Shown here: piece by piece, positions 12,541 through 22,507 of the stretch
How the letters are laid out: the number at the start of each line of letters is the position of its first letter
Numbering within the stretch: position 1 is the stretch's first letter
Assembly (NCBI RefSeq): GCF_010183535.1
Contig: NC_071331.1
Span: forward strand, 24,490,001 to 24,554,000
Direction: 5' to 3'
From: Caenorhabditis remanei
Lineage: Eukaryota; Nematoda; Chromadorea; Rhabditida; Rhabditidae
DNA length: 64,000 bases
The notes under the pieces: model-generated
Told to the model about the DNA's origin: nothing
The model's database searches: none
The model's input: the letters and a program-made list of their open reading frames with translations, nothing else
Position numbers and translations under genes: made by a program

Positions 12541-12880
12541 CGTTGTATCTCAAAAAGGGGTGGAGCTAGCAAAATGTTGTCAACTGGTAAAATGTGCAGA
12601 ATTTTATGTAGATCATTTTTGTAGTTGACAACTTTTTGATAGGAAAAAAACCCAAGGATATACGGGCGGTGAAAGTTTTGAAGAGACGCCGACAGTTAGA
12701 GAACTCTCGTTTCCTTGCGCCTCTCAGTCTCTCCCTGAAACTTCCACCGCCTGTATCTCTTCAGGGTGTAGTGCTATCAAAATGTTGTCAACTGGTAAAA
12801 TGTGAAGAATTTTAAGCTCTACATTTTTGAAGTTGACGATTCTTTAGTAGGAGCAAACCCTGAGGAGATATGCGTCTTGA
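12541..12880. repeat. foldback repeat, family R1
   Basis: Opposed R1 arms (AACTTTTTGATAGG and CTATCAAAATGTTGTCAACT) around a CTCTCAGTCTCTCC-like core, separating the convergent 3' ends of the claudin-like gene and gene A. Confidence 0.65.
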
Positions 12881-12883
12881 AAG

Positions 12884-14324
12884 TTAATAACGAACAGTAG
12901 GTATCGGATGAGGTGGGCGATACATTAACCATTCTGGATAACGAGGAGTGGGTGCTCGATGTTGAAAATGAAAACAACCATCGTAAATGTGATTAACAGC
13001 CATCAGATACATGTCGAGTAGACCAAAGAATATCATCATTATCCAAAATATGAATAGAGTTTTGTAACACTGCAAATTTATATTGACTTTATAGTCTGAA
13101 ATTCTCTGAAATTCTCTAAAAACTTTGGGTGCTACCCGTAATGAGAACTGATACGTAGGAGGTTGGTTAGATGGAGAAAGTCAAGGGCTACATATTTGCA
13201 ATTGACAGTTTTTTGATAGCGCTTAACCCTGAGGAGATACGGGCGGTTGAAGTTTCTGAGAGAGAGGAGAGAGAGGAGACGCAGATAAACGAGAGAGCCT
13301 AGGCGTCTACGTCTCTCTACTCTCTCTTTTAAGCTTCCACCGCCCGTATCTCCTCAGGGTTTGCTCCAATCAAAAAACTTCCAACTACAAAAATGTAGAG
13401 CTTGAAATTTTGCACATTTTACTAGTTGACAATTTTTTGATCCAATCAGTTCTTATTAGAGGTAGCACATCCCCAAACTCACATCTAGTTGATGTGCGAA
13501 GAGTGCCTTACAACCACCAATCATACATATGATAGCTGGAAATATAATCCAAGTGTACCACATAGTACACGTAAAAAACATTGGTGCAGCGTAGTAGCTG
13601 AGAAGCATTACCAGTAGAATTTGGGAAACAGTGGTTATGAGGTATCTTGTCTGAAATTGGATGGTTCTAAATGAAATAAAAATCGCTTTATCTCAAAAAG
13701 GGGCGGAGCTAGCAAAACGTTGTCAACTGGTAAAATGTGCAAAATTTCAAACTCTACATTTTTGTAGTTGACAACTTTTTGATAGGAGCAAACCCTGAGG
13801 AAATATGGGCGGTTGAAGTTTCTGCAAGAGAGGCGCAGAGAAGCGAGAGTGCTCTAGCTTCTCTGCCTCTCTTCTCAACTTCAACCGCCCGTATCTCCTC
13901 AGGTTTTGATGCTATCAAAATACTGTCAAAAAGTAAAACGTGCAGAATTTTAAGCTCTAAATTTTACTAGTTGACCACTTTTTGATAGGAGCAAACCCCT
14001 GAGTTGAAAACCACAAACCTCCGAATCGGGAGAATACAAAAAAGTCAGCGATATCCCGAGAATCGCTTGCAAGATACCATAACCAATCACAAAATACATC
14101 GGCTTCTTCACATTCGAAAGACGCTGGGGCTCGTCTGGCGCGTCTGTAGCAGGAACACCTCTGGCAAATCCGACAGCAATTGTGAGGGCGAGAAGGACAA
14201 ATTGATGCCACGAATATTCTTGTATGAATTTTTCTTTTGACCCTTCGGGTGCAATGGAGAATTTGTTGGGGACGATGAACTGCTCGAGAGCTGCTATAGT
14301 GAAAAAGGGGAAGGAGAGGAACAT
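12884..14324 (-). CDS. six-span membrane protein family member A
   Basis: Three exons on the minus strand: 14324-14019, 13650-13483 and 13069-12884, giving 219 residues. I do not recognise a named family. Hydrophobic stretches lie near residues 1-18 (signal-like or first span), 42-55, 76-95, 106-125, 130-147 and 164-182. Both introns are phase 0, at the same points as in genes B to G. Closest relative in the window is gene B: they share VPNKFS/QPNKFS, APEGS, HSWHQF-like and PMYFVIGYG text in exon 1, TRYLITTVSQ at the start of exon 2, and LYLMAVN-type text in exon 3. The tail after the last span is Pro/Tyr-rich. Both introns contain R1 foldback repeats. Start chosen by alignment with B; the frame is open further upstream. 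Confidence 0.8.
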
Positions 14325-14411
14325 TTGGATAGACGGGGGGAGGAGGAATCGATTGAATGGTGTGGTGGTGTGTGCTGGTGGTGGGAGCAATAAGGAAAGG
14401 GGGAGAGAGTG

Positions 14412-14420
14412 GCAGATGGT
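14412..14420 (-). promoter_or_regulatory. E-box ACCATCTGC upstream of gene A
   Basis: Read in the direction of gene A this is ACCATCTGC, about 90 bases before the ATG. With gene B the shared text extends to ACCATCTGCCACTCT and a downstream AATCGATT. CATCTG is an E-box core recognised by bHLH factors; a role here is inferred from its repetition upstream of the paralogues. Confidence 0.5.
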
Positions 14421-14489
14421 ATATCTTCTCAAATTCCGGCTCCGTTGCATAGAGAGACGCTGACATCTAGATTGTCTAGCTTCTCTTCT

Positions 14490-15115
14490 TCTCTCCAACT
14501 TCCACTGCCCGTATCTCCTCAGGGTTTGCTCCAATCAAAAAGTTGTCAACGAGTAAAATGTAGAGCTGGAAATTCTGCATATTTTGTTAGTTAACACATT
14601 TTTGATACGAGCAAACCCTGAGGAGATACGGGCAGTGGAAGATTGAAAACGAGAGCGCTCTAGCTTCTCTGCGTCTCTTCTAGAAACTTCAACCGCCCGT
14701 ATCTCCCGACGATTCACTCCTATCTAAAAACTGTCAACTAGTAAAATGTGCAGAATTTTAGGCTCTACATTTTTGTATTTGACAACTTTTGGATAGGAAC
14801 AGATCCTGATAGGATACGGGTGGTGGAAGTTGGAGAAGCCGGAATTTCATGGAACTCTAGTCTTCGTTCAACTTCAACCTATCCGTATCTCCTCAGGTGG
14901 TCAAAAAACTGTCAAAAGGATAAGAGACACAAAGAACCGAGAGGGGATATGCCATCTGCCGCTCTTTCCCCCTTCTCTTTCTAGCTCTCTAATTCCCTCA
15001 AACTTCAAAACCATATATCTCCTCAGGGTTTGCTCCTATCAAAAAGTTGTTAACTAGTAAAATGTAGAGCTCAAAATTCTGCACAATTTACTTCTTAATA
15101 ACCCCTTTTTGAAAT
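14490..15115. repeat. cluster of R1 foldback repeats
   Basis: Three or more R1 half-units in alternating orientation (GGGTTTGCTCCAATCAAAAAG, AACCCTGAGGAGATACGGGC and variants) between genes A and C. No coding sequence. Confidence 0.65.
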
Positions 15116-15301
15116 ACAGCGATTTGATATTTTTATTTATTTCATTTTCAATAAAAATTGAGAGCCTTCTGAGCAGTCGAATTCACGAATACAATTAAAA
15201 ATGCACAAAAAAATGTCGAAGCCTTTTGAATCAGGAAAACGAAAACGAAGTCAATAATGAAAGTTTATAAGTATCTCCTGGAGTATTATAATAATTCACA
15301 A

Positions 15302-16449
15302 CTAAAAATCAAATTTAGAACAATTAATACGCCGTTCGTCATCATCTTCATCACTATTCCTAATATTATCCATGGAAATATCATAAATGAAGCTATTCAC
15401 TACACCATTCCGCCACATGAGCCATAACTCGAGTAGTCCAGAGAATATGCACATATTCCAGATGAGATATAGACTGTAGTATTCCTGAAAATTAATTACA
15501 TATTAAAATTAAGATTTTTTTGAAAATTCCCTTACAACTCGACCAATCCTTTTGAATCCATAATATGTCAATGAGCACGTAATTATAGTTGGGATAATTA
15601 GCCAATTATATTCAACAGAACACGTCATACAGTACTCCATTCCGAACCATGTGAACACCAAGACTTGTAAAAATTCCAGTAAGGTGCTGATCGTGTAGCG
15701 GATCTGAAATTAAGTTATTCGGAAAACTCAAAAAATTTCAATTTTCCAAAAAAAAAAGTTTTTTTTTTAATTTTGAAAAATTTCTTTTCTCTAAAAATGA
15801 CTGTAAATTGTCATTTTGAAATGAAAACCTTTTAAAATCAACCCTTTTCAGGGTTTTTGACTTTTTTTGCGGATTTTGAGCGATTCTAGTGGTGCCCCTG
15901 TGGTAAAGGTAGACGGGTGTCTAGGGTTCCGAGGTACCGGGGTTCAAGCCCACATGCGAGTTTTTTCTTTTGTTTTTTGTAAATTAGATGGAAAATCACC
16001 TAATGCTACCAATAATTATTTTAAAACATCAGAAGTTTTTTTTTTCAATTTTCAAGTTGTCGCATTCTTTATGGCCACGTACTTTTCCAGTTGTTTTTTT
16101 GAGGTGTAGAGTATGTATATAACAAAAAATATTCAACCTGCGACGGGGGCTCAAACCAAAAGAGCATTGCCAACTGCACGACTGCACATCCAATTCCAAA
16201 AACGAGACAAAACGTCATATGTCTCTTCGGACGGACTCTTCTCTCTGGTGTATCCTCTTTCTCTATTGTCATCAAACATCGAGTTATTCCCATTGAAACC
16301 ATTATTGCCAAGAATACAAGTTGATAGTAGGAGAAGGTCTGTCCGAATTCGTATCCAACAGCAGTTTTGGGTGGGGAGGGTGTATAGGTGTTGGGCGCGA
16401 GAACGGCGACATTTGAGAAAAAGTAGAAAAATGGGGCAAGATATTGCAT
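15302..16449 (-). CDS. six-span membrane protein family member C
   Basis: Three exons on minus: 16449-16138, 15703-15536 and 15484-15302, giving 220 residues. The two introns are phase 0, placed as in the other members. A signal-like N-terminus is followed by a short loop with TPSPP, spans near 42-58 and 79-99, two spans encoded by exon 2 and one by exon 3. The C-terminus is acidic (DEDDDERR-type) and ends CSKFDF. After the first 40 residues exon 1 is nearly identical to gene D at 30216-31135 in the opposite orientation, so the two are recent duplicates. Intron 1 carries an antisense tRNA-like element and a short fragment resembling the TIR text at 24125-24151. The 5' flank overlaps a duplicated claudin 3' end. 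Function unknown. Confidence 0.82.
15883..15960 (+). repeat. tRNA-like element in intron 1 of gene C (antisense to the gene)
   Basis: Contains a B-box-like GGTTCAAGCCC preceded by a weak A-box-like TGGTAAAGG, bounded by CTAGTGG and CATGCGAG. No acceptor or anticodon stem can be folded convincingly, so it is tRNA-derived or tRNA-like, not a functional tRNA gene. Two related copies lie in intron 1 of gene B. Confidence 0.5.
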
Positions 16450-16545
16450 GGGGGAGGGAAATATGAGATTTGTTGGGGAGAACGTTGAAGGGAAGAAGAA
16501 GGGAGGAGGGGTCAGTGAGGTCAAAAAGAACCAGACAGCTGTCGA

Positions 16546-16554
16546 GCAGATGGG
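16546..16554 (-). promoter_or_regulatory. E-box CCCATCTGC upstream of gene C
   Basis: In gene direction CCCATCTGC, about 97 bases before the ATG, followed after four bases by a CAGCTG E-box. It differs by one base from the ACCATCTGC of other members. Confidence 0.4.
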
Positions 16555-16605
16555 CGGTTTGCGCAGATAAGTAGAAACGCGCGCAAAGGCACCCCAGTCA
16601 GATCG

Positions 16606-16810
16606 ACCCACCACAAACCCCGATTTCCGGATTCCGAGCCGCCAGCTATCTTGACGAGAAGCCAGTCATCGCTGAGAGTATGCCAGAGCTTGGACAGAGG
16701 TGAGTGTCTGTGTGTCTGTGTGTCCGGATGTCCGAATTTGCAGAAGCGCCTACCCATCGAACGACTTCCTCTCCTCGAGAATCCGCCGGAAAAGTGAGAC
16801 ATGCGTCTAG
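16606..16810 (+). pseudogene. duplicated 3' end of the claudin-like gene
   Basis: From ACCCACCACAAACCCC the sequence repeats the last part of claudin exon 5, the whole short intron 5 and exon 6 to the TAG, with few base changes. The similarity continues through the 3' UTR, its poly(A) region and the R1 repeat to about 17150. Exons 1-4 are absent, so this is a non-functional fragment. It sits in the 5' flank of gene C, close to the point where gene orientation flips to gene B. Confidence 0.85.
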
Positions 16811-17059
16811 AATTTTATACCAATGACCGTATACTGTATACACTGCCTTAAACCTTTTTGTGCCTTTGTCCCCCTCCTTATGGCCCCGCCCCCTTTACAA
16901 AATCTCAATTCTCAATTCTGATGACATCATGTTTATATATCTTTCTATTGTTTTGTGCATTTTTAATTGTATTATTGAATTTGAATTGGACTGTTCAGAA
17001 TGCTCAATTTTTATTGAAAATTTATTGAAAATGATATAAATAAAAACTTGTTATCTAAT

Positions 17060-17330
17060 TGATGTATCTCAAAAAGGGGTGGAGCTATCAAAATGTTGTC
17101 AACTGGTAAAATGTGTAGAATTTCAAGTTCTACATTTTTGTAGTGAGCAACTTTTTGATAAGAGCAAATCCTGATGGGATACGGGTGGTAGAAGTTGGAG
17201 AGACGAAAAGAAGTGATGCAACAAAGCCGGAATTCTATGGAACTGTGGTGTCTGCTCCACTTCAACCTCACGTATATCCTGGAGCTATGAGAAAACTGTT
17301 AGAAGGTAAGAGACGCAGAGAGGGTGCTAT
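17060..17330. repeat. foldback repeat, family R1
   Basis: R1 half-unit following the duplicated claudin 3' end, with a degenerate inner part. It ends just before the gene B E-box. Confidence 0.55.
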
Positions 17331-17339
17331 ACCATCTGC
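17331..17339 (+). promoter_or_regulatory. E-box ACCATCTGC upstream of gene B
   Basis: ACCATCTGC 72 bases before the gene B ATG, in the context ACCATCTGCCACTCT shared with gene A. Confidence 0.5.
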
Positions 17340-17411
17340 CACTCTTTCACCACACCACCACTATCCACCACACCAATCGATTGGTCTCCTCCCTTCCTCT
17401 CCCCCCTACAA

Positions 17412-18756
17412 ATGCTCCTATTTATTTCCTTATTCGCCATCATATCTCTTATCCAATTCATCCAACCCAACAAGTTCTCTAATGCTCCCGAAGGCTCTGA
17501 AGACAAGATCCTCGAAGAACACTCTTGGCATCAATTTGCTCTTCTTGGCATCACATTTGTTGTCGGACTTGTCAGAGGTTGGATTGCGATAGGCGCGCCA
17601 GATGTGCCCCAGCGTCTTCCGAATATGAAAAGACCCATGTATTTTGTGATTGGTTATGGCGTGTTTCAAGCAATTCTCGGGATATCACTGACTTTTTTGC
17701 ATTCTCCCGATTCGGAGGTTGGTTGTGCAAGTTTTTATTCAAATTTTCGGGGGGAACCCGCAAAACTGTAATTTTGGGCCCACGGGTCAGCTAAATCAAT
17801 TCCTTTGCAGAAAATACCCTATCTTTATTCCTGTACCGCACATAAAATTAAGCATTTACATTTATTTTTTAAGAAAAATAATTTTTTTTTGGAAAATTTT
17901 GGTTTTTCTGGTTTTTTTGGCAGTTTGAGTTTTCAACCTATTTAAAGTCATTTTTACAAAAAAGAAAGTAAAAATCTCGCATGTGGGCTCGAAACCTGGT
18001 ACCACGGAACCACAGGTCTACCTTAACCACTGCGGCACCACTAGAATCACTCCAAAACCGCAAAAGCGAGTCAAAAATGTGACGAAACACTAAAAAAAGC
18101 GGGTTTTAAGAAGTTTTCACATTAAAATGAGCATTAACACTTATTTTTTGAGAATAATAAATTGTCGATAAAAATTGGAAAAATTTTAGATTTTTCAGAA
18201 TTGTTTTTGCATTTTTATCATTTCCAGACTAATTTTAATCATTTTAACAAAAAACAAAAGAAAAATCTCGCATGAGGAATCGAACCACCGGTACCTTGGA
18301 ACCGTAACCACTCGGCCAGCACTAAAAACACTACGAAGGTCTGAAATCGAGATTTCAGCATTATAAGAATCCCTGACTTATTTTCTTTCAAAAAACCCTG
18401 AAATTCCAGACCAGATACCTCATAACCACTGTGTCACAAGTTCTACTGGCAGTACTTCTCGGCTATTTCGCGTTTCCATACCTATTCACGTGTACTATCT
18501 ACTACACTTGGATATTCTTCCCAACATTCTTATGCACGATGTTTTTTATCATGCCACTGGTTAAATATCAAGAGGTTTTTAGACAATTTTCAAGCAAAAT
18601 TGAGATATATTTTTGCAGTGTTACTACAGTCAATACATATGTTGGGTGTTGATGATATTCGTTGGTCTACTCGAATTGTATTTGATGGCTGTTAATCAAA
18701 TTTATGATGGATATCACCATTCTCAGCGTCCACCGCCGAGGCCTTTCTATTCGTAA
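17412..18756 (+). CDS. six-span membrane protein family member B
   Basis: Three exons: 17412-17717, 18410-18574 and 18619-18756, giving 202 residues. Phase-0 introns match gene A, its closest relative, which points the other way. Exon 1 starts MLLFISLFAII (signal-like), then QPNKFSNAPEGS, a span near 44-58 and another near 76-95. Exon 2 encodes two spans and exon 3 a final span ending in an ELYLMAVN motif, then a short His/Pro-rich tail. The intron 2 donor is AGAG|GTTTTT, weaker than usual. Intron 1 (692 bases) holds two antisense tRNA-like elements. A fragment of exon 2 is repeated at 33545-33603. Function unknown; the family appears nematode-specific as far as I can tell. Confidence 0.8.
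17976..18048 (-). repeat. tRNA-like element in intron 1 of gene B
   Basis: Read on minus: CTAGTGGTGCCGCAGTGG...GTTTCGAGCCC...CATGCGAG. Related to the element at 15883-15960, again antisense to its host gene. Confidence 0.5.
18267..18330 (-). repeat. second tRNA-like element in intron 1 of gene B
   Basis: Read on minus it contains GCTGGCCGAGTGGTTA, a good A box of Leu/Ser tRNA type, and GGTTCGATTCC, a good B box, about 35 bases apart. The span between them is too short for a normal tRNA of that class and no acceptor stem is seen. Confidence 0.5.
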
Positions 18757-18764
18757 TCCCTAAG

Positions 18765-19160
18765 CGCAAATTAGACGCAGACATCTAGAGTGTCTCGCTT
18801 CTCTGAGTCTCTCCAACTTCTACCGTCCGCATCTCCTCAGGGTTCGCTCCAATCAAAAAATTGTCAACTAGTAAAATGTAGAGCTTTAATTTCTTCACAA
18901 TTTACCAGTTGACAGTTTTTTGATAGGAGCAGAGAGTCAAGAGATACGGGCGGTTGAAGTTGAGAATATACGCAGAGAAACGAGAGCGCTCTAGCTGTCT
19001 GTGTCTATGTCTCTCACCCCGTGTCTTTAAACGGGTATATCTCCTTAGGGTTTGCTCTTATCAAAAAGTTGTGAACTCGTAAAATATGCAGAATTTCAAG
19101 CACTATATATTACTAGTTGACAACTTTTTGCTAGAACCGCTCCTTTTTGAGATATACCTA
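18765..19160. repeat. foldback repeats, family R1
   Basis: Two R1 arms facing each other around TCTGTGTCTATGTCTCTC-like cores, between the convergent 3' ends of genes B and E. Confidence 0.65.
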
Positions 19161-19241
19161 CTATTCGTTATCCACGACTTTATATTTTCACAAATGTCAT
19201 AAAGTATTTTTGAGATTTATTTAATTACATTTAATTAAAAG

Positions 19242-20453
19242 TCAAACACAATAAATCAAACATACAAGTTCCATTAAACTAACATCCTCCGAAAGCGTAT
19301 ATTTCTTTAACCCATATCTCCACATCAACACCAATTCATAGATTCCAAAGAAGCAGTTACAAATCAGTGTGTAGAATAGAGGATGGAAACTCTGGAATGA
19401 TTTTGAATATGGGACATCCGGACACACAGACACCAACCTTTGGAACGATCATCGTCATACAAAGACATGAAATAAGGGTACATAGGGCCATTGGGAAGAA
19501 CCAAATGTCATATTCGGTAAAAATTGCCATGTAGTCAACCATCAGAAGTCCCCAGAGCACAGAGGAAGCAAGAAGGGAGAGGAGGGTGATGAGGCGGTAC
19601 GTCTGAAATAGCAAAAAATAGTCAACTGATGAAATGTAGAGCTGGAAATTCTGCACATTTAACTAGTTGACAATTTTTTGATATCTTTTAACCCTGAGGA
19701 GATACGGGCGGTTGAAGAAACAGAAGTTGCTCTTGCTGTCTGGGTCTCTCCTTGTGTTTTTGGGCTTGTATCTCAAGAATGGTTGGTGTTATCGAAAAAT
19801 GGTTAACAACAAAAATGTGTAAAATTTAAAGCGCTACATTTTACTAGTTGACAACTTTTTGATTGGAGCGAACCCTGAGGAGATACGGGTGGTTGAAGTT
19901 AGAGAGGGGTGGAGAAGAGGCGCAGACGCCTAGAGCACTCTCGTTTCTCTGCGTCTCTCCTTTTTTCCAGAGCATTCAACCGCCTGTATTTCCTCAGGAA
20001 TTATTCCAATCAAAAACTTGTCAACTACAAAAATATAGCCCCTGACCTTCTCTATCTAACCACCCCGACCTTAAAAGTGGGCAGAGCCTCCAAACAGATT
20101 CGAAAACTTAACATCTTCAGGATCTATGGAATTCAAAATCCCCTTACCACAGACACTGCGTCCACGTTGTAGACCAGGACAACATAGAGAATCGAGTGAA
20201 GAACAGCGAAACACACAACTCCTGTCATATGCCAACGGATTCTTGTCGACTTCTCGGCGGTCAACTCTTCATCCACCACTCTCAACCCATTTCGCAGGAA
20301 TAACGCGTAAAATATAAGCGCCGGAATTGCTTGAAACCAGGTCCAGTTGAAAAGAACATTGACGTCTGGCTGAGCGAACGGATCCTCGTAGAAAGTGTTG
20401 GGTAGTGCGAATTGAAACAAGACTGAAAACGCGAATAGGGAGAAACTTCTCAT
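19242..20453 (-). CDS. six-span membrane protein family member E
   Basis: Three exons on minus: 20453-20148, 19602-19438 and 19391-19242, giving 206 residues. The N-terminus MRSFSLFAFSVLFQFALP is signal-like, followed by a loop with EDPFAQPD (compare EDPFAKPE in F and ENPFSKPD in G), spans near 39-54 and 75-97, two spans in exon 2, and exon 3 with CNCFFGIYELVLMWRYG. The exon 3 motif FGI(Y/H)E(L/I)V-(M/I)W is shared with F and G. Intron 1 contains R1 repeats. Intron 2 is 46 bases and carries the 20-mer GTCTGTGTGTCCGGATGTCC. An inverted, broken copy lies at 31944-33313. Function unknown. Confidence 0.82.
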
Positions 20454-20559
20454 TTTTGGGGAATCGAGTCGTCGGAGAAAGGAGGCTCAAGACTGTATGG
20501 GGAGTGTAGGGGGAAACAGATGAGGGTAATGTCAGGAGAGGGGCCGTTTTTGACCTCTA

Positions 20560-20568
20560 GCAGATGGT
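20560..20568 (-). promoter_or_regulatory. E-box ACCATCTGC upstream of gene E
   Basis: In gene direction ACCATCTGC, about 107 bases before the ATG. A second CATCTG lies closer, in the CATCTGTTTCCCCCT text that gene G also has. Confidence 0.5.
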
Positions 20569-20639
20569 ACTTTCGCAAACCCGTCTACACCACAATAGAA
20601 CCTCATGTGGCAAACACTTGCGCTGTATCTCTGCGAGAG

Positions 20640-20905
20640 GTAATGGTATCCAACAATTTGTGACCAGTAAAATATAGAGCTTGAAATTCTATACATTTTA
20701 TTAGTTGACAACTTTTTGATAAAAGTAAAAGGTCGTGAGATATGAGCGTTTTAAGTTGGAGGAAGAGACGCAGAGAAACGAGAGTGCTCTCGTTGTCTGC
20801 GTCTCGGGGTGCAGAGCTATCAAAAAGTGACCAACTAATAAAATGTACAAAATTTTATGCTCTTTAGTACTTGTCTACGTTTTGATAGAAGCTATCCCTG
20901 AAGAG
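20640..20905. repeat. foldback repeat, family R1
   Basis: R1 arms around a CTGCGTCTC core between genes F and E. Confidence 0.6.
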
Positions 20906-20986
20906 TTATGGCTCTTGGAAGGTTGTCACCTCGTTTGCCTGCAAGATTCAACATGTTTCACTAAAAATAATATAAAAAAGATGTAT

Positions 20987-21951
20987 TTATTTGAAAGAAA
21001 TAACTGGTTGAACAGGTCCATTTTCAGCTTCCCATTCTTCATATATGCAGGTCCACATCATCTTGTTCAACCCATGTTTCCATATCGACACGATTTCATG
21101 GATTCCAAATAACACACAGCAAATACATGCACTGGTTTGGACATGGAGACTCTGGAAATACTGATGATATGGACATCCGGACACACAGACAGACAGACAA
21201 ACCTTGGGTACTATCAAACTTGCGTAAATACATGAAAGGAGGGCTAGAAGAGCGACTGGGAAAATCCAAAGATCGTAATAGACATAGACTATTAAATATT
21301 CAGTTGTCAGAAGTGGGATGAAGATGGTGAAGAATATTAGGGAATAGGAACAGATGCGGGAGAAGCTCTGGAAGTATCAATATGTAAATTTTCTTGTTGC
21401 TAAAATGTAGAGCTTAAAATCCTGCACATTTTTGTAGTTGAGAACTTTTTGATTGGAGTAAAACGTCGGGAGATACGGGCTGTTGAAGTTCAGGGTGGAA
21501 GACGCAGACACCGAGACGCTCTCGTTTCTCTGCGTCTCCCACCCTTTACTTCAAACGCTCGTAACTTTTAAGCGTTTGCTTCTATCAAAAAATTTTAAAC
21601 TAAAAAATGGTAGAACGTGACTTGACCTACGACACCCCTACAACTTACCACAGACATGGGATCCACAAAATACGGCAACGCACACATATAAATCGTCGCG
21701 GTCATTCCAATGAAAATAGAAAATGTCGCCCATCTCTGCACCACCTTCTCTCTACCCGGCTCATTTTCATGTTTCATTGAAAATGAGAATTTAAGAATTG
21801 CGATTAAGAGAAAGGGAACGATTAGAAAGGTCTGTGGATCCGAGAGAATCGTCAAGTCGATTTCTGGTTTGGCGAACGGATCTTCACTAAAGTTGTTGCA
21901 AAGCATAAGGAATAGTATCAGAGCGAAATAGGAAATTGAGGGGAATCGCAT
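20987..21951 (-). CDS. six-span membrane protein family member F
   Basis: Three exons on minus: 21951-21649, 21367-21203 and 21151-20987, giving 210 residues. Spans near 7-20 (signal-like), 42-58, 76-96, 107-126, 134-154 and 162-178. Between spans two and three is a basic/acidic loop (HENEPGREK, then QRW) matching HDEEPGRER in G. Gene G is its tandem paralogue about 0.56 kb upstream on the same strand; exon 3 is almost the same in both and ends NGPVQPVI plus two to three residues. Intron 2 (51 bases) again contains the 20-mer described for E. The open frame runs 43 codons upstream of the chosen ATG, but only this ATG aligns with E and G. Function unknown. Confidence 0.82.
21400..21610. repeat. 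foldback repeat in intron 1 of gene F
   Basis: R1 arms around a CTCTGCGTCTCCC core, filling most of the intron between exons 1 and 2. Confidence 0.6.
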
Positions 21952-22019
21952 TGTGGGAACACCATATGGATCAATATATTGGAGTGGTGCACAGCTACTG
22001 CCAAGAATAGGAGGAGGAG

Positions 22020-22028
22020 GCAGATGGT
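22020..22028 (-). promoter_or_regulatory. E-box ACCATCTGC upstream of gene F
   Basis: In gene direction ACCATCTGC, about 70 bases before the ATG. Confidence 0.5.
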
Positions 22029-22080
22029 CCGTCCGGTCATTCAGTGGAGAGTACACGAGGACTGGTCGAAAATCAAACAA

Positions 22081-22507
22081 TAAGAGAAGGAGACATTGGT
22101 GAAAAGTGGTAGTGATTCTTACACCTCTAATCAGCTTAGATCGGCTGGAATCGGCTGAAAATGAGGGAAAATCGTCTGAAATTGGTTGAAACCCGTCTAA
22201 GATCGGCTAGAATTGGCTGAAATCGGTTTTTTGATGGGAAATTCAATTTTTTTCCAGATAAATAGCTCTAAATAGATTTAAATAGGCAGGAAATCATCCG
22301 ATTTTCAACAAAAGCGATTTTAAGCGATTTAGCCATTTTATGAGGCGATTTAAAAGCGATTTAATGTCTTTTCTGCCTGTTTTTTGTTGATTTTTCGCGA
22401 AAACAGAACTTTTTATATTACAAAATAAAGTGATGTCTCTTGGAAGGTTGCCTGGCTCTTCTGCCTGCCAGTTTCAACATGTTTCAGTCAAATCCAAAAA
22501 GATGTAT
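22081..22507. other. intergenic between genes G and F
   Basis: AT-rich sequence with repeated GATCGGCT/AATCGGCTGAAA words. No exon or clear element was seen. Confidence 0.5.

Noticed and set aside
15883..15960. Functional tRNA gene
   Set aside because: B-box text is present but no acceptor or anticodon stem can be formed and related copies are equally incomplete.
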